DNA of 64,000 nt, taken from contig CM077594.1 in NCBI GenBank assembly GCA_039654915.1, forward strand, positions 93,014,893-93,078,892, written 5' to 3'. Made by a program: the position numbers and the translations under genes. This DNA is from Aquilaria yunnanensis (lineage: Eukaryota > Streptophyta > Magnoliopsida > Malvales > Thymelaeaceae). The number at the start of each line of letters is the position of its first letter. The first letter of the stretch is position 1. Shown here piece after piece: positions 12,377 to 26,106 of this stretch. The notes beneath the pieces are model-generated. The model saw only the letters and a list, made by a program, of their open reading frames with translations, was not told the origin of the DNA and did no database searches.

Positions 12377-15300
12377 TTAAACATCATCAGTATGATGATC
12401 GTCCTCTTCGGTTTCTGAATCATCGAGTTCAACATCACTTTCCTCATCATCCTCCGTGCTTCTTGTGTCTTCATCCTCCGTCTCATCTTCTTCCATCACA
12501 TCATTAGTTTGACCCGTCTCCTCATCAATAGTTTCACCCATATTTATATCACCTAGATTGGCAATTGGGTCATCATGAATCACTTATGCAACCTGCTCCC
12601 CAACTGTGTCTTGAAAAGCATCAGTATCTTCTGTTATTTCATAATTTACAATACGTCTTCGCTTTATCTTAAGCACTGCCCACCAACCAACCTTCTCTTT
12701 TGACTTACTTGGGTAAGGGGTGTAATACACTTGATCCGCTTGTGATGCAAAGATAAATGGATCATACTTCGGGTACCTCCGGTTGCACATTACTTCAACA
12801 AGTTTATACTGTTTATGAATGCGAGTCCCACGTTCCGGTGTCGTGTCAAACCAGTCACACCTAACTAAGACAACGTTCTTATAAGGCATGCCAGGGTACT
12901 CCAGTTGAATGATTTCTTGAACTACTCCATAAAAATTAGTCTCCACATTATTAGTTGATCCAGTGCATTTTATGCACACGCCACTGTTATATGTTGATTT
13001 CCCCTCACCCCATGCAACAGTCCAGAATTTGTATCCATTTACAAAAAATACAGGCCAGCACTCCACTCGACGTGAAGTGCCATAGGCTACATCCCATAGC
13101 ATTTGACTTACTTCGCCATTAGCACTGTCACTAACCTACAGGAAGTAAAACAGTGTTGTGAGAGTCATGATGCTACTTTATAGTGATATCAAGTAACAAG
13201 ACTTACATAATTTTGTAGCCATGTTGGGAAATCCTTCTCAATTCTCTCATCAACTTCTAAGTCAGATATGTTTGGTGCCATCAGATGCAAGAACTGGACA
13301 AACTTTCTATTCTCAGGTCACAAGGTGATGTGAAAGATGTTAGTATTTTGTTAAACGAATGAGGATAACTTATCAAATTATATTAATTTACTACGTACGT
13401 GATATATGGTTTTATCTCATCACAATTGAAAAGGATATACAATGTCGCAGCTTCCAGCTCCATATCATTCAAGTACCGATACTTTGACAGTCCATGTGGA
13501 CGTCCAGGATATGTGAATATTTTCCACAATGATGAGTCTTGTGGAATTAGGCCACCATCATCATTCTTTGGGACCCTAGTACCCATTCGGGGAATATGAG
13601 ACTCAAAATAGTAAGAGCAAAAAGTTGATGTCTCCTCAATCAAGTAGGCATTGCATATCAGCCCTTTAACACGGGCCTTATTCAATACTCTATGCTTAAG
13701 ATTCCCTAAACACCTGCTTATTAAAGAGCATGTTATTACGTATAGAAATTGAACAAATATTGATGTAATTAAATTAAAGCGTACCGTTCAAATGGATACA
13801 TCCAACGATACTGAACAGGTCCACCAATTAATGCTTCATATGCCAAGTGGACAGGTAAATGTTCCATACAGTCGAAGAAGGCCGGTGGGAAAATCCTCTC
13901 CAACTTGCATAGTATAATTGGGATACTACTTTGAAATGCCTGAAGATCATCAACATGTAATTCAGGCAAGCAAAGATCCCGGAAGAATTGGCTCAATTCA
14001 GTTAATGGTTTCCATATGTTCTCCGGGAGTGCCTGAAACACTAGGGGAAGTAAGCGTTGCATGAATACATGACAATCATGACTTTTCATGCCAAACATTC
14101 GTGTGGAGCTATTGTCGATACACTTGCTGAAGTTTGACGCGTACCCATCTGGAAGTTTTAGGGACTTTACCCCATATTAACACATCAGACCTTTACGATG
14201 CGGTCAGTGTGAATGCATCCTTAGGTTTGAATACACCCCCACCTTCTAAGTCTATCACATTCAACTCGGGACGCTTACATAGTATCTGTATATCTTTACG
14301 TGCCTTTACATTGTCTTTCGTTTTATTCTTTATATCCATGACAATATTGAATATATTGTCAAAGACATTCTTTTCAATATGCATGATATCAAGGTTGTGC
14401 TGGATGAGGTTGGTTCTCCAATAAGGTAATGTCCAAAAGATGCTACGCTTTGTCCAATTGTGTGTTTCCCCATAACCTGGCATCTTGCATATGTTCCCAG
14501 TTTCAATGACTGCTAGCAATTGATACACACGAAACCAAATATCTTCCCCTGTCACGCGCACAGGAGGGTCGGACTTCTCATATTTCCCCTTTGTAAAAGA
14601 AACTTTATTTTTTCTATATGGGTGTTCAATATCCAAGAACTGACGATGGCAGTCAAAAAATGATGTTTTACGGCCGTGCTGTAGTGTAAATGCCTTAGAC
14701 TTTTCCATGCATATGGGAGAAGAAAGTCTCCCATGCGTCATCCACCCGAATAACATGCCATAGGCTGGGAAGTCACTAATGGTCCACATCAGTGCCGCTC
14801 GAAGGTGAAAGTTTTGCTTAAGTGACACGTCCCATGTTTCAACTCCGTCATCCCATAAAAGTTTTAACTCTTCTATTAACGGCTGTAGATAAACATCTAT
14901 TTTCTGCCTTGGACTACGTGGTCCTGGTATCATGGAGATTAAGAGCATATATGGACGCTTCATGCACATCCATGGTGGAAGGTTATATGGAGTGACTATC
15001 ACAGGCCAGCAAGAGTACTGTCTACCAGAGGATCCAAAAGGATTGAACCCATCAGAAGACAGTCCAAGTCGAACATTTCGAGCTTCTGCTCCAAACCAAG
15101 GGTATGTCCTATCAAAATGCCTCAATGCTTCAGCATCAGAAGGATGTTTCAGTACATTTGTGGTAGGGGCATGTACCTTATGCCATCGCATGTGCTCTGC
15201 TGTAGTAGGTGATGCATATAGTCGTTGAAGTCTAGGTATTAGTGGGAGGTGATGCATGGTCTTCAATGCTCGATCTTTCCCCACGTTTTCATTTCTTGGC

Positions 15301-15965
15301 TTATAACGTGGAGCATTACAGAATTTGCAACTACTGGCATCTTGGTCACCTTTCCAATACAACATGCAATCATTTACACAAACATCAATTTTTATATGAG
15401 AAAGTCCCAAATGGGATACCAACTTCTTCGTCTCGTACCATGTACTCGGCATCTTGCTGTCACTTGGTTGAGTATCCCTCATCAACTTCGCAATGCCATC
15501 ATAACATCCCACGGACATATTGTATTCCGACATCAAATTTAACAAACGAACTGCAGCTGAGAGTTCAGAATGTTTTTCACAACCATCCCACAAAGGTTTT
15601 GATGCTGAAGCAAGGACGTCATAGAAACATCGGGCATCAGCATTCGGCTCCTCATCCACCTCATAAGTGATGGAAGGATGATTAGGACCTACAGCGTCAA
15701 ACACCATTCTCTCAAACTGGTTAACTGAAGAACAAGCCTCTTCGTACTGCTCATGAAACCGGTATGGCTGCGGCAGACCCACTAAATTAACGGGTTCACC
15801 ATGAGATGTCCAATTCCAGTACATCGGCATGAACCCCGACTTATACAGATGAACCCTTACTTTGTCAGAAGATCGAAATTGTAGGTTCTTACATTTCCAG
15901 CATGGGCACCTAATTTGGTCCTCATTCATGAACGGAAGCTGAGTACATGCAAAGCTTATATTGCA
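12377..15965 (-). pseudogene. CACTA-1 TNP2-type transposase gene, broken
   Basis: This is the main En/Spm transposase, read on the minus strand. A 578-codon stretch (15929-14193) carries the zinc-knuckle-like CPCWKCKNLQF and the Transposase_21 core (for example TYPWFGAEARNVRLGLSSDG, NIVMDIKNKTKDNVKARKDI). The C-terminal parts follow: DUF4218-like GGPVQYRWMYPFER (to 13785), exon 13399-13713 (SHIPRMGTRVP), exon 13207-13306, and DUF4216-like exon 12584-13135. Damage: frame shifts between about 14100 and 14193; the N-terminal WMY box near 15990 is out of frame; a TAA at 12584-12586 separates the acidic tail. A 71-bp intron (13714-13784) lies where CACTA-2 has none. CACTA-2 gives the undamaged comparison. 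Confidence 0.85.
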
Positions 15966-17250
15966 ACTATATTGTAACGTTTACTGTACATCCATTTACG
16001 CTCATTTTCCATTCTATTGCAATCAAAGTACACTGGTAAATGAGATAATATAGTCGTTGATCCCTTATTATTTCTGATCATGTCAAACTATATGTATCAG
16101 AACATAACAGCACATATAAAATAATTCTCTAACTGGACAAAACTAATAATTAGCACTCAACACATAAGAACACAGATATGGAGCTGGCAACTATATGGAT
16201 AACATTAACGTTGTATGCATGGAACTGTAATAATACAATATAGATTCTTAGGGCATGTACCAATTAGTTGAATAGCATCAATGTTATACATTATTAGTTA
16301 ACCTTTCTAACAACATAGAACTGATGTAATGAAACTTTATGATACGAGTTACATACTTCTATTAACGGGCATACTGGTCCTTCATATTTTTATTTGGACA
16401 TGGTACACGAATAGAACAAGATAATTAAAGTTTACTTCATCACATAGTCTAGCAATATTTGACTTAAATTGAGGTGATTAAGTAATGGAGTTTAGGGTTT
16501 AAGTTGGTCGTTTTGAATTCGTTCTTCAACATCAAATTATATACATGTTGATTTTGTGGTTATTGTTCGCTTGATTTTCCGACAATCCAATAGTAGAATC
16601 CATTACTAGGGGGACTGTATGCAGTCATCTATTTTCCGTCTACCATAAAAAATTTTGTCCATCTACTTCGCCTTACATATACATAACTATACATAACTAT
16701 ATATTTCCATCTACCATAAACCTTTGCCTTATATAATTGCAGACGTCTTTCTGTGTTGATGTCATACTTTTTTCAAGAAATGCAACGTGACCATTTCCTT
16801 ATTACTACCAATTAGTGTATATCTGTAATGTGGATAACTGTAATTTTTTCCATATTACATGGTTCGCCTTTTTTAAAAAATTATATGATAATACTGTAAT
16901 TTATGTTTTGAACGTGGGGCGACACAGAACAGTTGAACTAAATTTATTTCATAATTCCAGCATGCCTTATAACGTACCAGTATATGAATACTAAACCATG
17001 ATACCAACACAAACTATTATAACTATATGTCAAAGTTTTGGGTAGCTAGTACATGATGTTACCTCGCCATATGTAACACAGTAAAACTTATCATGCATTC
17101 AAAAGTCTTTAAACACAAACTTTCAACAATATTTGTCAATTCTCTACCCAAACAAGTAGTGTAATGTGACATTTGGTGTTAGATATACATGTGGTTGAAA
17201 CTAATTTCCATAACTTTTCCTGCCTATAATACAAAATTAAAGAGACTTAC
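15966..17250. other. CACTA-1 interior, no gene recognised
   Basis: AT-rich sequence. Apart from a WMYSKRY remnant of the transposase N-terminus near 15985-16000 on the minus strand, I see no coding region. Confidence 0.45.
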
Positions 17251-17496
17251 AGTTAACTGTGATATACAAGCAGTACCAAGTCTTTGTCTGTCCCACCTAA
17301 AACCAGCTGGTAGCAGAGGTAAAGTAATTCGCTTCAATGCCCTGTAACAGTAGTGATTCAGTTTGCACATATTCTCAAAATTTTCTCCAGATAATTTATT
17401 TCATAAGAGGTGGAAGCAATTAAGGACCATTACCTTGCTTCTTGATGCTCTATTAATGAACTATCTACAATTTTGTACTCGTCTCTCGTCTTTAAG
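17251..17496 (-). pseudogene. captured host exon pair of unknown gene
   Basis: Two candidate exons on the minus strand, 17434-17496 and 17251-17341, have proper AG acceptors and GT donors and join in frame across a 92-bp intron. The peptide includes EYKIVDSSLIEHQEA and then LKRITLPLLPAGFRWDRQRL. It is neither transposase nor retrotransposon protein, and I do not recognise the family. Its lie between the transposase and the other captured exons, on the same strand, suggests that it is part of the captured set. Confidence 0.45.
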
Positions 17497-17829
17497 CTGC
17501 TGACCATACACGGATAACACATTTCAGAAAATTTCAGAACTGAAAAAATGCTCATTCAATCAACCTAAAAGCCCTACAACATAACTTGCTTACCGTAAGT
17601 AACTTTCTCGTCTTTTATTATTGTTTTTTAGGAACAAAAAAAACTTCCCATGGACTGATCACGTTTTTTAGCATCTGATTTTGTTGTATCTCCTTTTCAG
17701 GACAGCAGAGAAAGCAAAAGGTGAAAGAACTGGAAACCAAGACTCCTCCCAAAGAGAAGGACTAGCTTATAGGCTTGCTCGAGGGTGGGGGCGGTCTGCT
17801 CAGTTGTTAATTTTGGATAAATACCGTGG

Positions 17830-20095
17830 CTTCTAGAGTTTCACTTGGTTCAGGTTTAAAACATTTGAAACCTGAGATCTTGTATGCATATGTTTTAAAT
17901 GCCTTATAAATTGCATAAAGTTTGTGCATCTTTTAATCAAGCTAACTCAAATAATAGAATGAAACATGCTAATTCTATTTAGGATATGTTTACTTTGCTG
18001 CATTGCATCGAATTCCTTGTATTAGATCTGTTGATTTAATTCCTTTTGGGACTGTGGTATTAAGACTTCCACATGGTTCCTTCTATATTATCTTCTCGAG
18101 CACCATGAATGTATGCACCCCCATCCCAGATTATGCAGCACGTGCCTCTTTTATTCTTTAACAACCAGTATTTTTCTACCACACTTATGTTCAAATATTG
18201 CAACTGAGTCCAGCTGTTCACTGGAGTTCTGAAATCCGGTCTGTAGGAAACCCCTTACAAACAGAATTTGCTGCACAATTAGCGGCCCTCTTTTTGTGTA
18301 CAAGGGATCCAAACTAGTCTAGTCCATGGGTGTTGCTGCTAATTACCTTGAACAAGAAATGTACCATTTATTTTCCCTGGGAAGTTGAATGAAGCTTCAG
18401 GGCTTCACTAGCAACTAGAGAATCCGCCTCAGTTATAGCAGTAGAAAAGTTAAAGGTGAACACGTGAACAAGTCCATTTTTTAGTAACGGACTGATCTGG
18501 AAATTTTCAAGCCAAAATTATTTTTCCTTCTCAAAGTCAAACCTGTGTTTGACCTGCTCCAACATGCCATTTTATGCAGGTTTTTCAACTTATAACCCAC
18601 AACTCAAGGGTCATTTTGAAGTTCTACTGCTTCAAACTCAGCCATACTTTCCAGTTATATCTCTTTAGTCATTTAAGACTTGTTCCAGCTTTAACCCCTA
18701 AAATTTAAAGTCTTCTTCAAGGAGTTTGAAGCATGTTTTATTCTGCTGGTTGTCTTCGCAAAATTTTTGGGTTTTAAGGGTTTTTTTGAGTTCCAAGCTC
18801 CAAATGACTCCAAACTTTGCAGTCATCTTCTCTTTGTCAAAATAAACTTATCTCATGCCCAAAACACCCATTTGGAAGCTTGCCACCGAAAGTTTGAAGC
18901 ATGTTTCTTCTGCTGTCAGTCTTAGCAGAAATTAAGAAATCAAAAAGCCTTATTGAGTTCTAGTGCTCCAAATCCAATCAAATTTTTCAGGAAACTTCTC
19001 ATTACTATTTAGAGGTTGTTCAAACTTATAAATCCCCATTATGAGGCTTTCCTTGTTATATTTGAAGCAACAATGCTCTTGCTAATGTCTTAACATAAAT
19101 GTTCATCTTAAGGGTGGCTTTGGAGTTTTGTTGCTCCAATTCATACCAAACTTTGGGGGAATCTTATTTCAACCATTTGAAACTTGTTTGAAGCTTTAAA
19201 TCTCATTTTAGGACTGTTTTCCCTAAGGTTTGAAGCAACTTTTCATGTACAAGCCAATGTAGCAAAAATTAAACTTAGGCGGTCATTTACTTTTCCACTG
19301 CTTCAAACCCAACCAAAACTTGTAGTACATTTTATATTGAATTAGAAAAATTGCTCTAATTCTTATTCCTCATTTTTGTAGCCATTCTACTAAAGTTTGA
19401 ATCATGAACAATTTTACAGGCTTAAGAGCTAAAACATTTGGTTTGTTGAGTTTACTATCTTCTGCATGTCATAACTCAAATAAAACTTTGGAATAATGTT
19501 TCATTATCTTCATGTATGCTGCTCAACTCATGAAACCCAATAAAACACTATATTTACCAAATTATTGTTAAATTGGCTTGGTCGTGTCATACTTGTAACT
19601 TCCAACCCTTAGCTTAGATATTTAACCAAAACAAGTGTATAACATAAATGCTTGATCATAGGAAGAAAAAAAATACCTAAGCCAATTTCTAAGATTTTGT
19701 GTGCACGTGTAGGTTCATATAAGAAACATGTTCACAGAAGCAAACTAAGATACCTAAGCCAATTTCTAAGATTTAGTCGACTAACTAGTTCATTGGAGCT
19801 TAAGATAAAAGTTTATGTTTCTGGACATGTTTTAATTCTGGTCCTTCCTGAAATCTACTGTTTTCATCTGAGAAACCAAATGGGTGCTAAATCAAATTCG
19901 AATGTCTTGTAATCAAAGTGTCTTTTCCTAAGGTATTAATGGCTAGCTTTCTGTTTGTGGAAGTAATGGTTTGTTAATGAAACCTGTGGTGGCAGGCATT
20001 GGAGAAAGCTTACTATGCAAGCACATAGAAATTAATAAAATTTTCACTTATTGCCTAATGTATGTGCTTAAGCATGCATTAGGCTGGGTGTGTGT
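17830..20095 (+). repeat. degenerate tandem repeats ending at an LTR-like boundary
   Basis: From about 18560 to 19500 a unit of roughly 190 bp recurs four or five times with strong drift. Recurring words are TTTGAAGCATGTTT, TTCTGCTG, CTGCTTCAAAC and CTCCAAAT. The block ends with TGTTGTAACA at 20086-20095, just before a primer-binding-like site. It may be a decayed LTR with internal repeats; the start is not resolved. Confidence 0.35.
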
Positions 20096-21511
20096 TGTAA
20101 CAAAGTGGTACCAGAGCTGGTTAGTCTAAGATCTATAGTCCTAGAGAGCATAAGTGTCACATGCCACATCTTAGTTAGCAAAAGTAAGAACACTAGGTGG
20201 TTGAGACTCAGTTATACTGATTTTTCAAGTGCAAGAAACAGGATTAGTAAGCTGGAAACTGATCCTGAAGAAAAATCAGAACTGGCAGTATATTGAAAAG
20301 GCAGTTTAGGAAGAAAAGTTAAAAACTGAGGTTTTTTAAGCATGTTACAAGGGTTTAAATGGACCTGTGAGCATTGTTAGAAGTGTTTCTTTTGTTCCTA
20401 ATTTTAAATTTTAATACAGGTTGGTTCTAGATCACTGTTTTTTATTACTTTAACAGTGGCTCAATTTAGTATACTATTAGGTAATAAATACTAATGGGAT
20501 ATATTTAGAGCATGTGATGTCGATGTTATGGTAAAGATTATGACATTGATTACATGGCTAAGTTAATAATGAAGGAATTGAAAAGACATGCTTGAAGAAT
20601 AGTCCTAGATGAGAGCTTCTAAGCTCTAGTTCCTGTACTGAGCATAGGGATTCTTAGGCTACAACTAGTCACCAATTAATTGTATTTAGCTATTTAAAGA
20701 TTGATTTTTAGTTGTTATTATTGAATGCATACAAGTCATGATTTTGTAATGGAATTATAAAGCAGATTCCACTAAAATAAAGGCTGTTTCATGTACTTTC
20801 AAATAAAATTTGATCTATCTTGGTTTATGTAGCAATATTTCCAGTAATAAATCATGAGCATTTGCCCATAAACCAATTTGAATTATCTATATGAGATATA
20901 CTAAGCTTTCTGTGGATTTTTGCTTAATGATCACGAAGTTTGATTGATGGTTCAACTTTCAAAACTTCATGTACATGTTTAGTTATGTATTTAAAACATG
21001 TTGGACAGAGAATATACTTACTCTAAGTTGAACCCACTTAGATTAAACTAAGTTTTAAACTCAGTAATCCCCTTAGGATGACAATACTTAACCTTGCTAC
21101 CCAAGTTATATTAAGGAACTATGGTTGTCACTATTTAGTGTGGTGTAAGGATTCTAAAATTAAGAACTATTTCTTAAGATAAAAGTTTGCTTACCTATAA
21201 TCTAGTTATGAGTCTTCCTTATGCTCACAAGTCAAATTAGTTTATTTTAAGCCCTAACTCTTCAATTACACCTAATGGGAAGCTTGATTGCCTCTAATCT
21301 AACTAACCCATTATGTTCTTATCTAGTATTCTGTGAGATTTCTGGACAATATTGGAGGGTAGAACTGCGTTCCCATGACCTCTAAAACTGAATAATAATA
21401 GAAACAGAGGGTGTTGGTGAAGATTGCAAGATTATTCAAGAGAGAAGAAGGCTTTGACCAAGGTTTGACACATAAAGTCACCAGAAGGATCCTGAATGTA
21501 AGGGGGAAAAT
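20096..21511 (+). mobile_element. LTR-retrotransposon debris: PBS-like to PPT-like interval
   Basis: TGGTACCAGAGC near 20105 differs by one base from TGGTATCAGAGC, the usual complement of plant initiator Met tRNA. The purine tract AAGGGGGAAAA at about 21501-21511 is followed by TGTGACATCTGGG, which looks like an LTR start. The 1.4-kb interval has no gag or pol I can recognise, so it would be a non-autonomous or gutted element lying inside CACTA-1. The two would-be LTRs do not look alike by eye, so the call is tentative. Confidence 0.35.
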
Positions 21512-23329
21512 GTGACATCTGGGACCTATTATAGGTTCTTTGCGTTGGAACAAGTTTCAAATGACCAAAAGGAGTTATATGTATGCCCCTGAATGAAAAA
21601 TTTCCAGATTTTGAAGCAAATGTGGCTGGAACCTAGAATCTGCAGTTTTGGGAAGGTCATTGCAAAGCTGAAGTGTGGAAACCTAATTTGAGCCTTCTTG
21701 ATTGGGTTTCTGGAATTGAAAGGGTTCCATGGTGATAATGAGAATATGAATGCAAAGTTTTGTTGATTTATGAAATGAGGAAGGCAGTGAACTCAACAAA
21801 CTTTAGTCTTTTAGCCTTTAAGATTGCAGCCCATGTTCATTCTTGAACCTTTAAGTAAAGGACTTCATAAATGAGGCCTAAGAGTTGCGGTAAGTTTATT
21901 ATGTCAAAAGGAAGGTTAAGTACTGTTTGGTTGAATTTGAAGCAGTAGAAATGAAAAATGACCCTCCATGAGCCTAAGTTCTCCTTAATGGCCAGCAAAA
22001 GAAGAGTTTCCTCAAATTGCAGGAATCGTTTAGCTTGCTATGATGGACTTGTTTCGAACCTTAAACTTGGTTTTGAACTTTGGTGTTGCTATTTCGTCTA
22101 AACAGTTTTTCAAACTGTTTTAAAGCTGGAAGTGGTCCTAGACTCTTGCTGTAAGTATCCTTGCTGCCTGAAATGTTGGGAATTTTACCCTGTGGGCGAT
22201 GTACTATGGAAACAACAGTAGCTAATATTAAACTTGATGGGTTTTGAAGAAGTCTGCTAACTTTCTGGGTTCTTGGCTGTAACTAAAGGTTCAAAGATTT
22301 TACAGTGCTGAAATAAGGTTGGTTAAATCCTCACTTTCCTATAAGTAGCTTTGGATGCTTTCTGGTTTAGCAAAAACTCAGATTTCTTTATGAGAACTGA
22401 ACCCTTTCTGTGTATGCATGCTCGGTTTAGTCAGTAGGTGGCTTAAATGGTCTATAAGTAGTTCTGTTAAATCCTATGTATGAACTCTTAGCAACAAATG
22501 GTCTGTGAAATGAAGATATCGTGTTTTATTACTACACTAGGTATCTACTGGTATAAAGTATTAAATGGTAGCCTTTTTTGTGGTGTTTTAATTAATTGCA
22601 GCTGTGGACATATCAAGCCAAGATGCAGAATTTTTCAGGTTTGGTTCGTTCAGGAACTGGAGATAGTTTGACTCAACCATTGACTTTTTATTCCAGCAAG
22701 AATTTGTCCCTAAGGGCTGGTTTTATAAGTGTCCGTTTATAATTAAAACTTGTTGGAGTGAAAGGTAGGGCTAACTTAGCTACTGATATCAAAATGGTGT
22801 TTCAATGTTGCATTTCTGCGAGTAGTTTACTGCTGCAGTGTTCTTGGTGTGCAGCAACCTAGTTGAGTGTTTTGTTTTCAAATTGTTTCATGCTTATAAC
22901 ACTTATAACACATAAATGTGTCTCTGATTATTTCGCTTTAAGAAAGGCTATATTTGGAGTTAACCTAAGGATCATGAAGCTTCTTTTGCCATGAGGCATG
23001 AAGCAAAGAGGAGCAATGTTGCCACAGTTGGAGTTGAGGGTCCGGTTGCACAGTTTGCCCAACAAGTTGACTTTTGAAATTTGGGAGTTATAGGAAGCAA
23101 CTCAAACTACTGAACTGTATGTTTGCATAAGTCTGACTTGTAAATTTTGTTTTGAAACACAAAACAGTTCGGTTTAGACAGTAAAATATGATCAGAATTT
23201 AGTGCACTTCTGGCTATGGCAAGGGCTTGGTATTTTGGGAACAAATAAATACTTGTAACCCAGACAAAGAAAAAAAATATTCCATCCATTTGTAGTTATT
23301 GCTAAGGTGAAGGATGAAGGTAGATTTAC

Positions 23330-23641
23330 CTTTGCTTGTCTGTGGAGAACCTCTAACAATTTGTATGGCCGTTACTGTGATATACTCAGAGAACAATGAA
23401 GAGACATTGGCTTCAGAAACAATCTTTGGCAGCATGCGAACAAAGAGCTTATGCTCTGACAAGTGCCTTTACAAGTGCCTGAAAAAGTACAGAAAAAGAA
23501 CCATTTTATGTAGGTAATGAAAATGGATGCTTTTATAACTCATATGAGACAGCATCAGCAATTAAAGAACCTAGGAGAACATAACATACCTAGTCTTTCC
23601 AGCTCACCATCTGCATACTTTACTTGCAAAGGACTAGACGC
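23330..23641 (-). pseudogene. captured BRN1-like (Bruno/CELF type) RRM exons
   Basis: Exon 23590-23641 encodes ASSPLQVKYADGELERL. Exon 23330-23455 continues it (EHKLFVRMLPKIVSEANVSS and later IVRGSPQTSKG). In plant BRN1-type RNA-binding proteins the same run ends RRM1's linker and opens RRM2. Both exons keep AG/GT splice signals, the joined frame is open, and the split codon (G|AG) restores the family's Glu. Relative to the family, the Gly after the RNP-like LFV is replaced and the IKDLQ part is altered, so it has drifted without stops. Later RRM2 exons are missing. It lies inside CACTA-1, downstream of captured V-ATPase exons in the same orientation, and reads as a transduplicated fragment. 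Confidence 0.8.
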
Positions 23642-24241
23642 CTGAATGAGAGGAAAAGGAGGACGCCCTTCAGTCAATTAGCTAAAATTCCACTGTAATA
23701 AAGATCAATATAATAGTCCTAGTTAGCATGAATACAACATTCGTGTGATAGCATATAACATATTTATTGCATAAAATTTCCCCTGGTACACTTTGATTAT
23801 CATTTTCAACTAAAGTTCAGTAACATAAATCTTGCCATACACATAAGCAAATAGCTAGTCAGGTGAAGGAAACAAAGCAACTAAGAGTGGTGATAACTGC
23901 ACTTTCTATTAGCAACAAGAACATTTGAGTCATCACCCATAAAAAAACCATCTATAGAGAAAAGTTAGAAACAAAATAAAGCTGTAGTAAATTGCAGACT
24001 GGACAAAACTCTCATAATGCAATCAACACTCATTGTCAAATGCCAAAAAGGCATGCACTTATACAAGGAAATATAGAAACCTGGGAAAAAAATAGACAAT
24101 CAAGTGCTCTGATTCAGAAACTACTAATGAATTAAACTGTGAAAATCATCAGGTTGATGAAACTAGAACTAGAAATAGAATAAACATGGAGGAAACTGGT
24201 TCAACCCATTGAACTAAAGCTGAAAAGTCAAGAAACTTCAC

Positions 24242-24644
24242 CTCCCCAGTGAATTGCACAGTTGTGTATTTGTTATCGATTCCAGATGTTCCTTCAAAGA
24301 CCTGGAAATATGATAAAGGAAACAGCAAAAAGTGTAACTGCCAGTAGAGATAAAAATTCTAAGAAACAAAGCAGCAGCAGATGGAAAAGTGAAACCTGCA
24401 CTATAGCTTTCTCTCCATCTACTTCCAGCACTTGACCGCGCCTTGTTGTTTCATCTCCAAGGGGAATATTAACAATCTCCGGAAACTTTGGACCCTGAAA
24501 CAATTTAAAATTAATTAAATCTACAAAAAAATGAATTGGAAAATAACTAAAAGTAAACATAACCAAGATGAAAAGAAACAACTTCCACCTTAACTTTATC
24601 TAAAATGACCAGTGGCCCAGCAACACCAAATACAGTCCTATACT
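24242..24644 (-). pseudogene. captured V-ATPase subunit B exons
   Basis: Three consecutive exons on the minus strand, 24589-24644, 24396-24494 and 24242-24301, encode [19 protein letters not shown], then [20 protein letters not shown] with [13 protein letters not shown], then [20 protein letters not shown]. This is the N-terminal beta-barrel region of vacuolar H+-ATPase subunit B, nearly unchanged. All splice sites are canonical and there is no stop. The rest of the roughly 490-residue subunit (nucleotide-binding and C-terminal domains) is absent. The last exon ends in phase 0, exactly the phase of the next captured exon (BRN1-like, 23641), so a spliced transcript would fuse the two proteins in frame. 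Confidence 0.85.
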
Positions 24645-25346
24645 CTGCAAATCAGAAAACTCGTCATATGATTCATCTTCGAACTGATACTCTAGAATCC
24701 ACTTATATGCATGTAAGTATGTATAGTACCAATTTGTGGAAACCAATTGAACTCTGACTGCTAAATAGGTTTGAAGCAGGGAACCATGATTTTAAATTGA
24801 ATTACATGGATCATCAATTCTTTTAGAATTGACATTAGTAAAATTTGACAGTTCGTTTGAACGTATATTTACAGCTTTACTTTGTTTCTAACTTCCAATA
24901 GACCTAGCAACAGACTCTTAGTTGTTAACAAATGCACTGCTCAAGTCATCATTCACATATAATAACAGAACAATTAGAGCGACAGAAACATTTTTCAATA
25001 ATTATCAAACACAGCAATATGGAAGATAAGTTGCCTAATTCCAAAACCACATTGACAAGCGACCATAATTGTGCTATCCACAATAGTACATATCCCCACA
25101 TACGCACTCATGATACAGACCTAATTACATCATTTGTTACCTGAATCAACAGACAGAAAGCACACAGATTTCTGTGTGTTTTTAGTTACGTTCACATGTA
25201 AGGCTTTTCTGTGATGGAGCACAAGTATGTTGTGCAAGTATATCTGATGGCCATGAATGAAATCATATGAAATTCTCACCCAAAATTTCAGTTAATACTA
25301 CAATTGCAAGTTGCAAGTTACAAGTAAAAAATAAAGAAAAATCCAC

Positions 25347-26106
25347 CTTATCCTTTTGATGACTGCCAATTAGAAGAAGATTGCCTTCAATATTAATGCT
25401 TGTGATCACAACCTGAATAATGCCCAACATCCAAATATTTGTTACATAGTAGGTGTTAAATCCAAAACAAGAGAAGGCATGACATGTTTTCCAGTTAAAC
25501 ACAAAAAGATTCAGAAATTATTACTAGTAGTTTCTGATGAAGTAACTTTTCCTTAAAATGAAAAGTTAGATCCATAAACCATCAGAATTAAGAAATTAAA
25601 GACAATGCACAGCTTAAGTGAGATGAATGAAGTTTGAAATCAGTAGGCAGTAGGAAAACCTTCTATGCACAACTGTGGTGACTCAATATGTTTACTGACC
25701 ATGTCAATCACACATTCTTTACCTAAGGTCATTTGAGTATGAAATCTCTAATCACAGTTCATTAATAACAGAAGGACAACAACACCTCACTACTAATTTC
25801 ATAGGATCTTTGGGTAAAAAATGTTCATTTCCTCAAACAATTATTTTTTAACAGACAGAAAAATACAGCATGAAATGCTCAGTATGCAAGAATATTGAGC
25901 TGCCTGATAACTTTGCCCACTTTGTTTACAATAATTTCACCACCTCTTTCTTTTTTTTTACCAGATACATGTCCTTATCAGTGCATCTATGTGTATGTGA
26001 GAAGAAGATGTTGTCCAGCATGCACCACCCAGTACAGACAAACCTTTGAAGGACTAGCAGCATGAAGATATTGCATGCTTTCCGTCCATCGTCTTCTGTG
26101 ACAATC
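25347..26106 (-). pseudogene. captured host exons of unidentified gene
   Basis: Candidate exons 26044-26106 and 25347-25412 on the minus strand have AG acceptors and GT donors and are both phase 0. They encode RRRWTESMQYLHAASPSK followed by VVITSINIEGNLLLIGSHQK. I do not recognise the protein. The frame does not run on into the V-ATPase exons without another exon of suitable phase between 24645 and 25346. Confidence 0.4.

Noticed and set aside
17700..17766. Possible plus-strand terminal exon (QQRKQKVKELETKTPPKEKD, then stop)
   Set aside because: It has an acceptor-like AG upstream, but no upstream exon in the same orientation could be found and the captured exons around it are on the minus strand.
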